A stretch of 64,000 nucleotides of DNA, from positions 2,046,001 through 2,110,000 of the forward strand of contig NZ_JQMJ01000004.1 of assembly GCF_000744655.1 (NCBI RefSeq), in the 5' to 3' direction. Under the pieces are notes generated by a model. It did no database searches. It was not told the origin of the DNA and saw nothing but the letters and a program-made list of their open reading frames with translations. The translations under genes and the position numbers were made by a program. Below are positions 16,638 to 25,459 of the stretch, piece by piece. The first letter of the stretch is position 1. Every line of letters starts with the position of its first letter. This stretch comes from Streptacidiphilus rugosus AM-16 (GTDB lineage: Bacteria; Actinomycetota; Actinomycetes; Streptomycetales; Streptomycetaceae).

Positions 16638-16727
16638 GTAGCGCCTTCCCGAAGTCTCGCCCGCTCACCAGCCGACCGAAGAGACCGCGGAGATCTCTCC
16701 GGGATTCCCGATGGCGTGGTCACGGGC

Positions 16728-16758
16728 AGGGTTTGGATGTTTATGCGGCCCAAACCCT
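16728..16758. promoter_or_regulatory. AGGGTTTGG / CCAAACCCT dyad upstream of ctaC
   Basis: Perfect nine-base arms with a 13-base spacer (ATGTTTATGCGGC), about 91 bp before the ctaC GTG in the divergent ctaC/desulfurase gap. The AT-rich spacer includes a possible promoter -10 on either strand. It is a candidate operator for control of the oxidase genes. The binding protein is unknown. Confidence 0.5.
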
Positions 16759-16904
16759 ACTCCAGCCGAATCGAAGGTTCGCGGGCAGGTCCCACTAACG
16801 CGCCGATCATCCCCCCGGACGGCGGCCGGACGCGACGAATCGCAGGTCAGAGCAGGTATGAACGCCGCCACCGCGCAGCGGACGACACGCCGGGGGGCCG
16901 CCTC

Positions 16905-16932
16905 CTGACAGAGCATGAGCCCGTAATACGAT
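16905..16932 (+). promoter_or_regulatory. candidate sigma-70-type promoter of the desulfurase-TusA gene
   Basis: CTGACA and TACGAT are separated by 16 bases, about 100 bp before the GTG at 17034. The hexamers are close to the housekeeping consensus. No ORF fills 16640-17033, which is otherwise a divergent regulatory gap. Confidence 0.4.
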
Positions 16933-17033
16933 CAGCATGGCGCGGGCGCCGCCGTCGGTCCGCCGACGGGTGCTTCGGCGACCCCGGCGGACAGCTGACA
17001 CTCTGCCACCGACCCGCTGGTTACGGTGGGACG

Positions 17034-18428
17034 GTGCCGAACTTCGACGTCGCGTCCACCGCCCCGCTGCATCCGCTGGCCAGGCAGGCCCTGCTCTCCG
17101 CGCTCGACGAGGGCTGGGCGGACCCGGCCAGGCTCTACCGGGACGCCCGCCACGCGCGCATGCTGCTGGACGCCGCGCGCGAGAGCGTCGCCTCCGACCT
17201 GGGCGTCAGGGCGGACGAGCTCAGCTTCACCGCTTCGGGTACGCAGGCGAACCATCTCGCCGTGCTGGGTCTGCTCGCCGGGAATCACCGGAAAGGGCGT
17301 CATCTCGTACATTCCGCCGTCGAACACTCGTCTGTGCTGCACGCGGCGGAGCGGCACGAGGCGGACGGCGGTGCGGTGACCTCGGTCCCGGTCGACGCCT
17401 CCGGCCGGATCCGGCCGGACGCCCTCCAGGAGGCGGTCGCCACGGCCGGCACGGCGCTGGCCTGTCTCCAGTCGGCGAACCACGAGGTCGGCACGGTCCA
17501 GCCGGTGACGGAGGCCGCCGAGCTGTGCGCCGCGGCCGGCGTGCCGCTCTTCGTCGACGCCGCGCAGTCCGCGGCCTGGTCGCGGGTCGAGGGCCCCTGG
17601 TCGGCACTGGCCGCCTCCGCGCACAAGTGGGGCGGCCCGGCCGGCGTCGGCGTCCTCGCGGTCCGCAAGGGCGTCCGCTACCGTCCGCCGTTCCCCGCGG
17701 ACGAGCGGGAGGGCGGCCGGGTCCCCGGCTTCGTCAACGTCCCCTCGATCGTCGCCGCGGCGGTGGCGCTGCGCGCGGCCCGCGAGGACGCGGCGGCGGC
17801 CGACGCGCGCCTGCGGCCCCTGGTGGACCTGCTGCGCGACCGCGTCCCCGCGCTGGTCCCCGACGTGGCCGTGCTGGGCGACGCGGAGCGCCGCCTGCCG
17901 CACCTGCTGACCTTCTCCTGCCTGTACGTGGACGGCGAGTCCCTGCTGGGCGCCCTGGACCGGGCCGGCTTCGCGGTCTCCTCCGGCTCCTCCTGCACGT
18001 CCAGCACGCTGACCCCGAGCCACGTCCTCGCCGCGATGGGCGCGCTGACGGAGGGAAACGTCCGGGTCTCGCTCGGCCGCGACGCGACGCGGGAACAGGT
18101 CGAGGAGTTCCTCGCGGTCCTCCCTGAGGCGGTGGCCTCGGTCCGGGCCCAGCTGACGCCGGCGACGACGGAGAGTCCCTCGAAAGAGGTCACCGTGGTC
18201 GACGTCCTGGGCAAGCTGTGCCCGATCCCGGTCATCGAACTGGCCAGGCAGTTCCCCGCGGTCCCCGTCGACGGCGTGATCGCCGTCCTGTCGGACGACG
18301 AGGCCGCCGCGATCGACATCCCGGCCTGGTGCCACATGCGCTCCCAGGCGTACGAGGGCCAGGCCCCCGCCGCGGACTACCTCCCGGGGGCGACGGGCAC
18401 GGCCTACCTGGTCCGCCGCCTTTCCTGA
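17034..18428 (+). CDS. cysteine desulfurase - TusA sulfurtransferase fusion
   Basis: 464 residues from GTG (MPNFDVASTAPLHP), with GGTGGGA just upstream; a longer open frame is untranslated leader. Residues 1-375 are a class V cysteine desulfurase: PLP lysine in SAHKWGGPAG (about 198), Asp in FVDAAQSA, and catalytic Cys in SGSSCTSS (about 321). Residues about 386-464 are a TusA domain with the sulfur-carrier Cys in LCPIPVIELA (about 396). The fused carrier would take persulfide directly from the desulfurase for 2-thiouridine, molybdopterin or other thiolation; the actual acceptor is unknown. The gene is divergent from ctaC and ends at repeat copy B. Confidence 0.93.
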   Translation: MPNFDVASTAPLHPLARQALLSALDEGWADPARLYRDARHARMLLDAARESVASDLGVRADELSFTASGTQANHLAVLGLLAGNHRKGRHLVHSAVEHSSVLHAAERHEADGGAVTSVPVDASGRIRPDALQEAVATAGTALACLQSANHEVGTVQPVTEAAELCAAAGVPLFVDAAQSAAWSRVEGPWSALAASAHKWGGPAGVGVLAVRKGVRYRPPFPADEREGGRVPGFVNVPSIVAAAVALRAAREDAAAADARLRPLVDLLRDRVPALVPDVAVLGDAERRLPHLLTFSCLYVDGESLLGALDRAGFAVSSGSSCTSSTLTPSHVLAAMGALTEGNVRVSLGRDATREQVEEFLAVLPEAVASVRAQLTPATTESPSKEVTVVDVLGKLCPIPVIELARQFPAVPVDGVIAVLSDDEAAAIDIPAWCHMRSQAYEGQAPAADYLPGATGTAYLVRRLS

Positions 18429-18451
18429 CGCACCCTGGGACGTTGCAACCC

Positions 18452-18574
18452 CCCAGGGGCGCGAGGCTCTGCTTGATCAACTGCGCGCGCGACAAGCCAC
18501 TGACATGCGGATGGTCCGGGGCGCGCAGGGCCGTCCGCACCGGGTGGTTGCTCGCGCAGTTCCTCGCGCCCCCA
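18452..18574. repeat. intergenic near-palindromic repeat, copy B
   Basis: Arms CCAGGGGCGCGAGG and CCTCGCGCCCCCAG, then inner parts CAAGCCAC / GGGTGGTTG and GCGGATGG / CCGTCCGC around TCCGGGGCGCGCAGGG. It is placed between two converging genes (desulfurase-TusA and the PfkB kinase), ending 6 bp from the kinase stop. The left arm has diverged more than in copy C. Confidence 0.8.
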
Positions 18575-18579
18575 GCGAG

Positions 18580-19596
<1,017 letters not shown>

Positions 19597-19708
19597 CTAC
19601 GGTACCGGCCACCGCGGGCGGATTACCGCGAGGTAGGGCTGGAACGGCGGCGTGGACGGATCTACTGTCGAGCTGTGAGGCGGCGACGCAGCCGCCGAGG
19701 AGGCCGTG

Positions 19709-19954
19709 ATGATGCCCGAGCGCAGCCCCATCCACATCCCCGCGTACCTGCGCGGCGAGGCGGATCCCGACACCCTGGCCGGTCTGGTCGAGGGCGGTCG
19801 GCGGCTGGGTCTGTTCTGGCCGCTGCTGGCCGGCAGCGAGGGGAAGGGCGACGCGAAGAGCGAGGCCCCGCAGCCGCCGCGGCGGCGTCCCGGCTTCCGG
19901 GTGGGCCCGCGCGAGGCCCGGCTGATCGGCGGCATGTCGGAGTACGGCGGCTGA
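19709..19954 (+). CDS. small hypothetical protein
   Basis: About 81 residues. A strong GAGGAGG lies at 19697-19703, and GTG 19706, ATG 19709 and ATG 19712 are all in frame; the two ATGs have suitable spacing. The N-terminus (PERSPIHIPAYLRGEADPDTLAGLVEGGRRLGLFWPLLAG) looks folded. The rest is basic and Pro-rich, ending RLIGGMSEYGG. No signal peptide or membrane helix is seen. It is divergent from the kinase and upstream of a lipoprotein gene. Not recognised. Confidence 0.65.
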   Translation: MMPERSPIHIPAYLRGEADPDTLAGLVEGGRRLGLFWPLLAGSEGKGDAKSEAPQPPRRRPGFRVGPREARLIGGMSEYGG

Positions 19955-20022
19955 GGGAACCGGTGACGTTCCTTCCGCGTCCCATGCTCGTTCAGCAAGG
20001 GACAGAGCAGGAGGCCGTCACC

Positions 20023-20595
20023 GTGGAGTTCCGACACCACCCCCGCCGCAGCACGCGGGTTCTCACCACGTTCGTCGCCCTGGCGGCCGCGTGCGCCGCC
20101 GGGTTGTCGGGCTGCGCGTCGAGCACCGCCACCGGTTCGCACTCCGCGCTCCCCAGCGGCACGCCGTCGTCGGCGCTGGTCACGCCCGGCGGTCCGATCC
20201 TCTCCCCGTCGCCGACCCCGACCCCCGGCGCGCCGGGGACGACGACGCCGGGCGCGCCGACGACGGGACATCCGACCGGGATCCCGGCCGGCGCCTACAG
20301 CACCGCCGGCACGGTGCTGACCGTGTACTTCGAGGCCGGGGTCTGCGACCGGTACGGCGTGACCGCCAACCAGTCGCAGGCCGGCAAGGTGCTGATCACC
20401 GTCGTGATCACGCAGCGGCACCCGAACGGGCAGATGTGCCCGATGGCGATCACGCCGCATCACGCGAGCGTCGACCTCGGCAGCCCGCTGGACGGTCGCC
20501 AGGTCGTCGACACCGCCACCGGCAGGGCGCTCCAGCAGCAGCCGTGGACCGGCGGCAAGGAGAGCCACGGTCCGGTCGGCAGCGGCAACAGCTGA
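20023..20595 (+). CDS. secreted lipoprotein of unknown function
   Basis: 190 residues from GTG, with AGGAGG 8 nt upstream. The signal peptide FVALAAACAAGLSGC carries a good lipobox (LSGC). A Thr/Pro/Ser-rich linker follows (SPSPTPTPGAPGTTTPGAP...), then a compact domain with two Cys (GVCDRYGVTANQ...NGQMCPMAITP). The upstream ATG at 19984 lacks a ribosome binding site. The domain's fold is not recognised; it is probably displayed on the outer face of the membrane. It converges on the ErpA gene, with a strong hairpin between them. Confidence 0.82.
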   Translation: MEFRHHPRRSTRVLTTFVALAAACAAGLSGCASSTATGSHSALPSGTPSSALVTPGGPILSPSPTPTPGAPGTTTPGAPTTGHPTGIPAGAYSTAGTVLTVYFEAGVCDRYGVTANQSQAGKVLITVVITQRHPNGQMCPMAITPHHASVDLGSPLDGRQVVDTATGRALQQQPWTGGKESHGPVGSGNS

Positions 20596-20603
20596 GCACG
20601 GAA

Positions 20604-20644
20604 ACGCGTACCGCCCCCGGCCGTCGGCCGGGGGCGGTACGCGT
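20604..20644. terminator. bidirectional terminator hairpin
   Basis: ACGCGTACCGCCCCCGGCC pairs perfectly with GGCCGGGGGCGGTACGCGT across a 3-base loop (19 bp stem). It lies between the converging lipoprotein and ErpA genes, 9 and 24 bp from their stops. Confidence 0.85.
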
Positions 20645-20668
20645 CGTTCCCGCTGTCGCGGGGTCCGA

Positions 20669-21022
20669 CTAGCTGAAGGAGTCGCCGCAGGCGCAGGAGC
20701 CGGTGGCGTTCGGGTTGTCGATCGTGAAGCCCTGCTTCTCGATCGTGTCGACGAAGTCGACCGTGGCGCCGGTCAGGTACGGGGCGCTCATGCGGTCGGT
20801 GACGACGCTGACGCCGTCGAAGTCGGCCACCACGTCGCCGTCGAGCGAGCGCTCGTCGAAGAAGAGCTGGTAGCGCAGGCCCGAGCAGCCGCCGGGCTGC
20901 ACCGCGACGCGGAGCGCGAGGTCTTCGCGGCCCTCCTGCTCCAGCAGGCTCTTGACCTTGGACGCAGCGGCATCAGTGAGGATGATCCCGCTCTCGACGC
21001 TGGTCTCGTCCTGGACGGTCAT
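20669..21022 (-). CDS. erpA: iron-sulfur cluster insertion protein, ErpA/HesB family
   Basis: 117 residues from the ATG at 21022 (MTVQDETSVESG). This start is preferred over 21028 because GGGAG lies 7 nt upstream and the ATG overlaps the PadR stop (ATGA). The A-type carrier cysteines are present: GGCSGLRY (C46) and the C-terminal CAC of GSCACGDSFS (C110, C112). It delivers Fe-S clusters to apoproteins. The window contains many clients (QcrA, NadA, NirB, NasA). It is unusual that its 5' end overlaps a PadR regulator gene. Confidence 0.94.
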   Translation of the reverse strand: MTVQDETSVESGIILTDAAASKVKSLLEQEGREDLALRVAVQPGGCSGLRYQLFFDERSLDGDVVADFDGVSVVTDRMSAPYLTGATVDFVDTIEKQGFTIDNPNATGSCACGDSFS

Positions 21023-21720
21023 CTGCATACTCCCGGGTTTGACGACGTACTTCCACCGGCGGAAACCGGCGGCGCCCCGGATGTATTCCGGGCCAAGTCC
21101 TGACTGTCCATGCTCGCACACCCGGCCTCGGTCATCACTCCCCCGTCCGCGTTCTCGGGTGAGGCGCTCGCCACCTCCCGCCGGGCCCGGCCCGCCTCCC
21201 TGGCCGCGTCCGCCAGGCGGGAGACGGCGGACTCGACGATCTCCAGGTCGGCCTTGGTGTGCGCGACGGCCGCGTCGATCAGCAGAGCCACCATCGGGTC
21301 ACCGGCGTGTTCCCTGCGCAAACGGGTGAGCGCGGCGAGTTCGCCCAGGTAGGTCTGCCGCTGCGCGGTGACCAGCGCGTCCAGTTCCGCCTCGCCGAGC
21401 CTGGCCGCGCCGAACAGCTTCAGGAACAGCTCGTCGCGGAAGCCCGAGGTGCGCACCCACGGGGTGGTGGCCCAGCCGGTCAGCTCCTCCTGGCCCGCAG
21501 GAGCGAGCGTGTAGCGGGTCTTGTCCGGCCGGTCCGACTGGCTCACGTGCGAGCGGGTGACGTAGCCGTCCCTGACCAGGCGGTCGAGGATCTGGTAGAG
21601 GTGCCCGATGTTCAGGCCGCCCCACTGCGGGCCGATGGCCTCCTCGAACCGCCCCTTGAGCTCGTAGCCGTGGCTGGGACCGTCGGCCAGCAGGGCCAGA
21701 ACCGCGTGGTGCAGCGGCAT
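21019..21720 (-). CDS. PadR-family transcriptional regulator
   Basis: 233 residues from ATG, with AAGGAGGTG upstream. The N-terminal winged helix (LALLADGPSHGYELKGRFEEAIGPQWGGLNIGHLYQILDRLVRDGYV) is classic PadR. The C-terminal helical dimer domain runs to about residue 180 (RQTYLGELAALTRLRREHAGDP...). The last about 50 residues are low complexity, and the stop overlaps the ErpA start. It is divergent from an ABC transporter across 64 bp that contain an 18 bp perfect palindrome, so it very probably represses itself and the transporter. The inducer is likely a transporter substrate; its identity is unknown. Confidence 0.92.
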   Translation of the reverse strand: MPLHHAVLALLADGPSHGYELKGRFEEAIGPQWGGLNIGHLYQILDRLVRDGYVTRSHVSQSDRPDKTRYTLAPAGQEELTGWATTPWVRTSGFRDELFLKLFGAARLGEAELDALVTAQRQTYLGELAALTRLRREHAGDPMVALLIDAAVAHTKADLEIVESAVSRLADAAREAGRARREVASASPENADGGVMTEAGCASMDSQDLARNTSGAPPVSAGGSTSSNPGVCR

Positions 21721-21743
21721 TTACACACCTCCTTGCATTGTGC

Positions 21744-21761
21744 CAATGTACCGGTACATTG
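21744..21761. promoter_or_regulatory. PadR operator palindrome
   Basis: CAATGTACCGGTACATTG is a perfect 18 bp palindrome, nested in an outer ATTG (21737-21740) / CAAT (21765-21768) pair. It contains the ATGT...ACAT half-sites typical of PadR operators. It sits midway in the 64 bp between the divergent padR and ABC genes and would overlap both promoters. Confidence 0.8.
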
Positions 21762-21784
21762 CCGCAATGTAAGGGGGAGGGCGG

Positions 21785-22483
21785 ATGCCGGTGAAGCTCT
21801 GCGGGGTCACCCGCGGCTACCCGGGACTGACCGCGCTGGACGGGGTGGATCTGGAGATCGGCGACGGCGCCGCCGTCGCGCTCACCGGCCCCTCGGGCGC
21901 GGGGAAGTCCACCGTGCTGCATCTGCTGGGCGGCATGGACGCCCCGACCTCGGGCACGGTCGAGATCGACGGCGAGCCGCTGGCCGCCCGCCGGATGGAC
22001 GAGCACCGCCGCCGGGTGGGTTTCGTCTTCCAGCGCTTCCACCTGCTGCCCGCACTCACCGTCCTGGACAACGTGCTGGCCCCGGTGCTGCCCCGACGGG
22101 TCGACTTCGACCGCCGGGCCCGCGCCGTCGAACTGCTGGAGGCCGTCGGCCTGGCCGCCCGCGCCTCCGCCCTGCCGGCCGAGCTCTCCGGCGGCCAGCA
22201 GCAGCGCGTCGCCATCGCCCGCGCGCTGATCGGCCGGCCCCGGCTGCTGCTCGCCGACGAGCCGACCGGCAACCTGGACAGCGTCATCGGCCGCGAGATC
22301 GTCGACCTGCTGCTGTCGCTGCGCGAGCGCTACGGCACCACCCTCGTGCTGGCCACCCACGACCCCGAGGTCGCCGCCGCCTGCGACCGGATCGTCAGGC
22401 TCCAGGACGGCCGGATCACGGCCGACACCGAACTCACCCCGCCGGGAGACGTGCTCGACCGGCTGGGAGGGCTGCGGCCGTGA
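21785..22483 (+). CDS. ABC transporter ATP-binding protein (MacB/LolD type)
   Basis: 232 residues from ATG, preceded by AAGGGGGAGG. Walker A is GPSGAGKST (35-43), the signature is LSGGQ (134-138), and Walker B is LLLADEP (about 157-163), followed by the D-loop SVIGREI region and the switch His in LATHDPEV. The sequence resembles ATPases paired with FtsX-like permeases, which export lipids, peptides or antibiotics by mechanotransmission rather than by a classical channel. Its stop overlaps the permease GTG start. It is under the probable control of the divergent PadR. Confidence 0.95.
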   Translation: MPVKLCGVTRGYPGLTALDGVDLEIGDGAAVALTGPSGAGKSTVLHLLGGMDAPTSGTVEIDGEPLAARRMDEHRRRVGFVFQRFHLLPALTVLDNVLAPVLPRRVDFDRRARAVELLEAVGLAARASALPAELSGGQQQRVAIARALIGRPRLLLADEPTGNLDSVIGREIVDLLLSLRERYGTTLVLATHDPEVAAACDRIVRLQDGRITADTELTPPGDVLDRLGGLRP

Positions 22484-25281
22484 TCGCGATGATCCTCGCC
22501 CAGCTGCTGCGCCGCCGCGGCCGGGCCCTCGCACTGGCGGCGGGCATCCTGGTCGCGGCGACCAGCTTCACCCTGCTGACCTCGGCGGTCACCACCAGTC
22601 GGGCCGAGACGGTCGGCACGGTGAACGCCAACGCCCGCTCCGCCTACGACCTGCTGGTCCGCCCGCCGGGGGCGACCAGCACCGTGGAGAAGCAGCGCGG
22701 CCAGGTGGAGGCCAACTTCCTGTCCGGGATCTTCGGCGGCATCACCATGGACCAGTACCTGCGGATCAAGACGCTGCCCGGCGTGGACGTGGCCGCGCCC
22801 GTGGCCAACATCGGCTACCTGCAGGTGGAGAGCTCGATCACGGTCGACCTCTCCCGCTTCGTCGACAGCGGTGCGGCCGACCAGCTGCTGCGGATCCGCC
22901 CGGTGCTGAGCGCGGGCCTGGGCCGCTACCCGATGGCCGACCAGTACCTCTACCTGACCCGCGACCCGCTCGCCCTCGTGGACACGACGAAGGTGGGCGG
23001 CCTCTGGCCCGACGTCCAACTGCAGCACGCCGGCGGCAAGGACTACGCGGTCTGCTGGTACTTCAACTGGGACCACACCGGCGCCCCCGCCACGCCCTAC
23101 AGCCAGGGCGACCCGATGGGCGTGCTGCCGCTCGGCCCGACCCCCTTCAGCCCCCAGGACCGCACCCACCTGACCTGCGAGTCCGGCCGGTCCGACCACG
23201 GCAGGGCGACCCTGCTGATCCCGGTCGCCTACCCGGTGCTGCTCACCGCCGTGGACCCGGTCGCGGAGAGCCGCCTGATCGGCCTCGGCTCGGCCGTCAC
23301 CTCCGGCCGGATGCTCCGCGAGGGCGACACGCCGCGGGAAACCGCGGGCGTCGACGAGCGGGTGGTGTCCGTCCCGGTCCTGCTCAGCAGCCGGGCCATG
23401 AGCGCGGGAACGATCGACACCGCGGTGCAGCGGGTGGACGTCGGCGGCTCGGCGTCGCTGCCCGCCCTGCTGGGCACCCCCGCCGCGTACAGGACCGTCG
23501 AGGCACTGCCGGGCAGCACGGTCGGCAGCGTCCGGTCGGACCTGGCGAGCGGCTTCCTGACGCTCGACCCGCATCTGCGGACCTATTCGGGCACCTACTG
23601 GACCGTCGGCCCGATCGGCTACCGGGCCACTCCGCAGGGGCTGGTCGCCGCCACCCGCCCGCCGCAGCCCTACACGATCTGGAAGCCCGCCCCCAACGGC
23701 ACCGGCTGGACCTGGCTCGCGCCCGAGGAGAACACCGGCCCGCAGTTCCGCTCCGTGACGCCGTGGCAACCCAGCGACTGCCGCGGCATCCAGGGCACCT
23801 GCGCCATCGATCCCGGAGTCGTCCCCTCTCCGACCCTCGACATCGTCGGTCGCTACGACCCCGCCCGGCTGGACAACTTCTCCACGCTCAGCAGCGTCCC
23901 GCTGGAGACCTACCAGTCCCCCGCCGTCACCGGCGCCGACGCCGCGAGCCGGGCCGCGCTCGGCGGCAGGCCGCTGCTGCCCGACCGCAACCTGGGCGGC
24001 TACATGAGCCAGCCACCCACCCTGCTCACCACCCTCTCCTCCATCGCGGCCTTCACCACCAGCCGGTCCACCCCCGGCCCCCAGCTGGACGCGCCGGTCA
24101 GCGCGATCCGGCTCCGCGTCGCCGGGGTCACCGGCGTCGACAAGGCCTCGCAGGCCAGGGTGAACGCGGTGGCGGCGGAGATCCGCGCCGCCTACCCGGC
24201 GCTGGAGGTGGACGTGACCGTCGGCAGCTCGCCGATGCCGCAGACGATCGTCCTGCCGGGCGGCGTGCGAGTGGTCGAGGGCTGGACCGCGAAGGGCGTC
24301 GCGCTGCGCATCCTGTCCGCCGTGGACGCGAAGAGCGCGGTGCTGTTCGTGCTGGTGCTGGTGGTCTGCGCGCTCTTCCTCGGCCAGGCGGCCCTCGCCT
24401 CGGTCCGGTCCCGCCGCACCGAGATCGGCACGCTGCGCTGCCTCGGGTGGAGCGCGGGCGAGGTCTTCCGGCTGATGCTGGGCGAACTGCTGTTGATCGG
24501 CGCGGCGGCGGGCGCGGCGGGCGCGCTCCTCGCGTACGCGCTGGCCGCCGGTTTCGGTCTGCACACCTCGGCCGCGAAGGCGGCCCTGGTCCTTCCGACG
24601 GCGGTCCTGCTCGCCCTGCTGGCCGGCCTCCCGCCCGCCTGGCGTGCGACCAGGGTCGGCCCGCTGGACGCGGTCGACCCGCCGGTGGCGGCGGTCGGCC
24701 GGGCCCGCCCGGTCCGCACGGTCCGCGGCCTGGCCCTGCGCAACCTGCTCCGCGTCCCCGGCCGCAGCGTGCTGGGCGCGGCGGGGCTGGCGCTGGGCGT
24801 CGCGGCCTTCACGGTGCTGCTGGGGGTCACCCTGGCCTTCCACGGCGAGGTCGCCGGCTCCCTGCTGGGCGACGCGGTGGTCGCCCGGGCCCGCACGGTG
24901 GACTACGCGAGCGTCGCCCTCTCCCTGCTGCTGGGCGCGGCGGGCGCGGTCGACGTCCTGGTCCTCTCCCAGCGCGAACGCGCGGCGGACCTCGCGGTCC
25001 TGCGCGCCTGCGGCTGGAGCACCCGCGAGCTGGCCCGGCTGACGCTCGCGGAGGGCGTCTGGCTCTCCGCGCTCGGCGGCGCGGCGGGCGCGGGCGCGGG
25101 CCTGGGCGTCCTCGCGGCGCTGGGCCGCGGCCTCCTCGGCGGCGGCAGGGTCGTCGCCCTCACCACCGCCGGCCTCCTCGCCGCGGCGGCGGGCGTCGCC
25201 CTCGTCTGCGCGGCCCTGGCTTTCGCCATCCGCGCTCTCTCCCGCCTGGCCCCCGCCCGCCTCCTGGCCGCGGACCAGTAG
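22480..25281 (+). CDS. FtsX-like ABC transporter permease
   Basis: 933 residues from the GTG at 22480 (GTGA overlap with the ATPase stop; GGGAGG 10 nt upstream). Topology: one N-terminal helix (LALAAGILVAATSFTLL), a large extracytoplasmic domain of about 550 residues with several Trp/Tyr-rich stretches, then FtsX-core helices in two groups (AVLFVLVLVVCALFLGQAAL; LLLIGAAAGAAGALLAYALA; LVLPTAVLLALLAGLP; SVLGAAGLALGVAAFTVLLGVTLAF; VALSLLLGAAGAVDVLVL; TTAGLLAAAAGVALVCAALAF). The motif RSRRTEIGTLRCLGWSAGEVFRL is the cytoplasmic coupling region of this family. With the ATPase it forms one exporter. The substrate is unknown. Confidence 0.92.
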   Translation: MIAMILAQLLRRRGRALALAAGILVAATSFTLLTSAVTTSRAETVGTVNANARSAYDLLVRPPGATSTVEKQRGQVEANFLSGIFGGITMDQYLRIKTLPGVDVAAPVANIGYLQVESSITVDLSRFVDSGAADQLLRIRPVLSAGLGRYPMADQYLYLTRDPLALVDTTKVGGLWPDVQLQHAGGKDYAVCWYFNWDHTGAPATPYSQGDPMGVLPLGPTPFSPQDRTHLTCESGRSDHGRATLLIPVAYPVLLTAVDPVAESRLIGLGSAVTSGRMLREGDTPRETAGVDERVVSVPVLLSSRAMSAGTIDTAVQRVDVGGSASLPALLGTPAAYRTVEALPGSTVGSVRSDLASGFLTLDPHLRTYSGTYWTVGPIGYRATPQGLVAATRPPQPYTIWKPAPNGTGWTWLAPEENTGPQFRSVTPWQPSDCRGIQGTCAIDPGVVPSPTLDIVGRYDPARLDNFSTLSSVPLETYQSPAVTGADAASRAALGGRPLLPDRNLGGYMSQPPTLLTTLSSIAAFTTSRSTPGPQLDAPVSAIRLRVAGVTGVDKASQARVNAVAAEIRAAYPALEVDVTVGSSPMPQTIVLPGGVRVVEGWTAKGVALRILSAVDAKSAVLFVLVLVVCALFLGQAALASVRSRRTEIGTLRCLGWSAGEVFRLMLGELLLIGAAAGAAGALLAYALAAGFGLHTSAAKAALVLPTAVLLALLAGLPPAWRATRVGPLDAVDPPVAAVGRARPVRTVRGLALRNLLRVPGRSVLGAAGLALGVAAFTVLLGVTLAFHGEVAGSLLGDAVVARARTVDYASVALSLLLGAAGAVDVLVLSQRERAADLAVLRACGWSTRELARLTLAEGVWLSALGGAAGAGAGLGVLAALGRGLLGGGRVVALTTAGLLAAAAGVALVCAALAFAIRALSRLAPARLLAADQ

Positions 25282-25283
25282 GT

Positions 25284-25410
25284 GCAACCACGGCAGGGGG
25301 CGCGAGGAACTGCGCGACAAGCCACCCGCGCGCGGATGGTCCTCAACGCGCAGGGCCCATCCCCACCGAGTGGTTGTTCGCGCAGTTCCTCGCGCCCCTG
25401 CCGTGGTTGC
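25284..25410. repeat. intergenic near-palindromic repeat, copy C (best preserved)
   Basis: The arms are almost perfect over about 40 bp: GCAACCACGGCAGGGG, CGCGAGGAACTGCGCGA and CAAGCCAC pair with GTGGTTGTTCGCGCAGTTCC, TCGCGCCCCTGCC and GTGGTTGC. The core carries TCCTCAACGCGCAGGG, as in copy A. It starts 3 bp after the permease stop and lies before a gene on the same strand. Confidence 0.9.
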
Positions 25411-25459
25411 TCGTCTGCCCAAGGTTCCCCGTGCCTCTGGATGGTGCAAGGATCTTCGG

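Noticed and set aside
16716..17033. Upstream extension of the desulfurase-TusA frame to an ATG at 16716
   Set aside because: The extension crosses a promoter-like region and a dyad, has no domain match and no ribosome binding site; GTG 17034 fits the family N-terminus.
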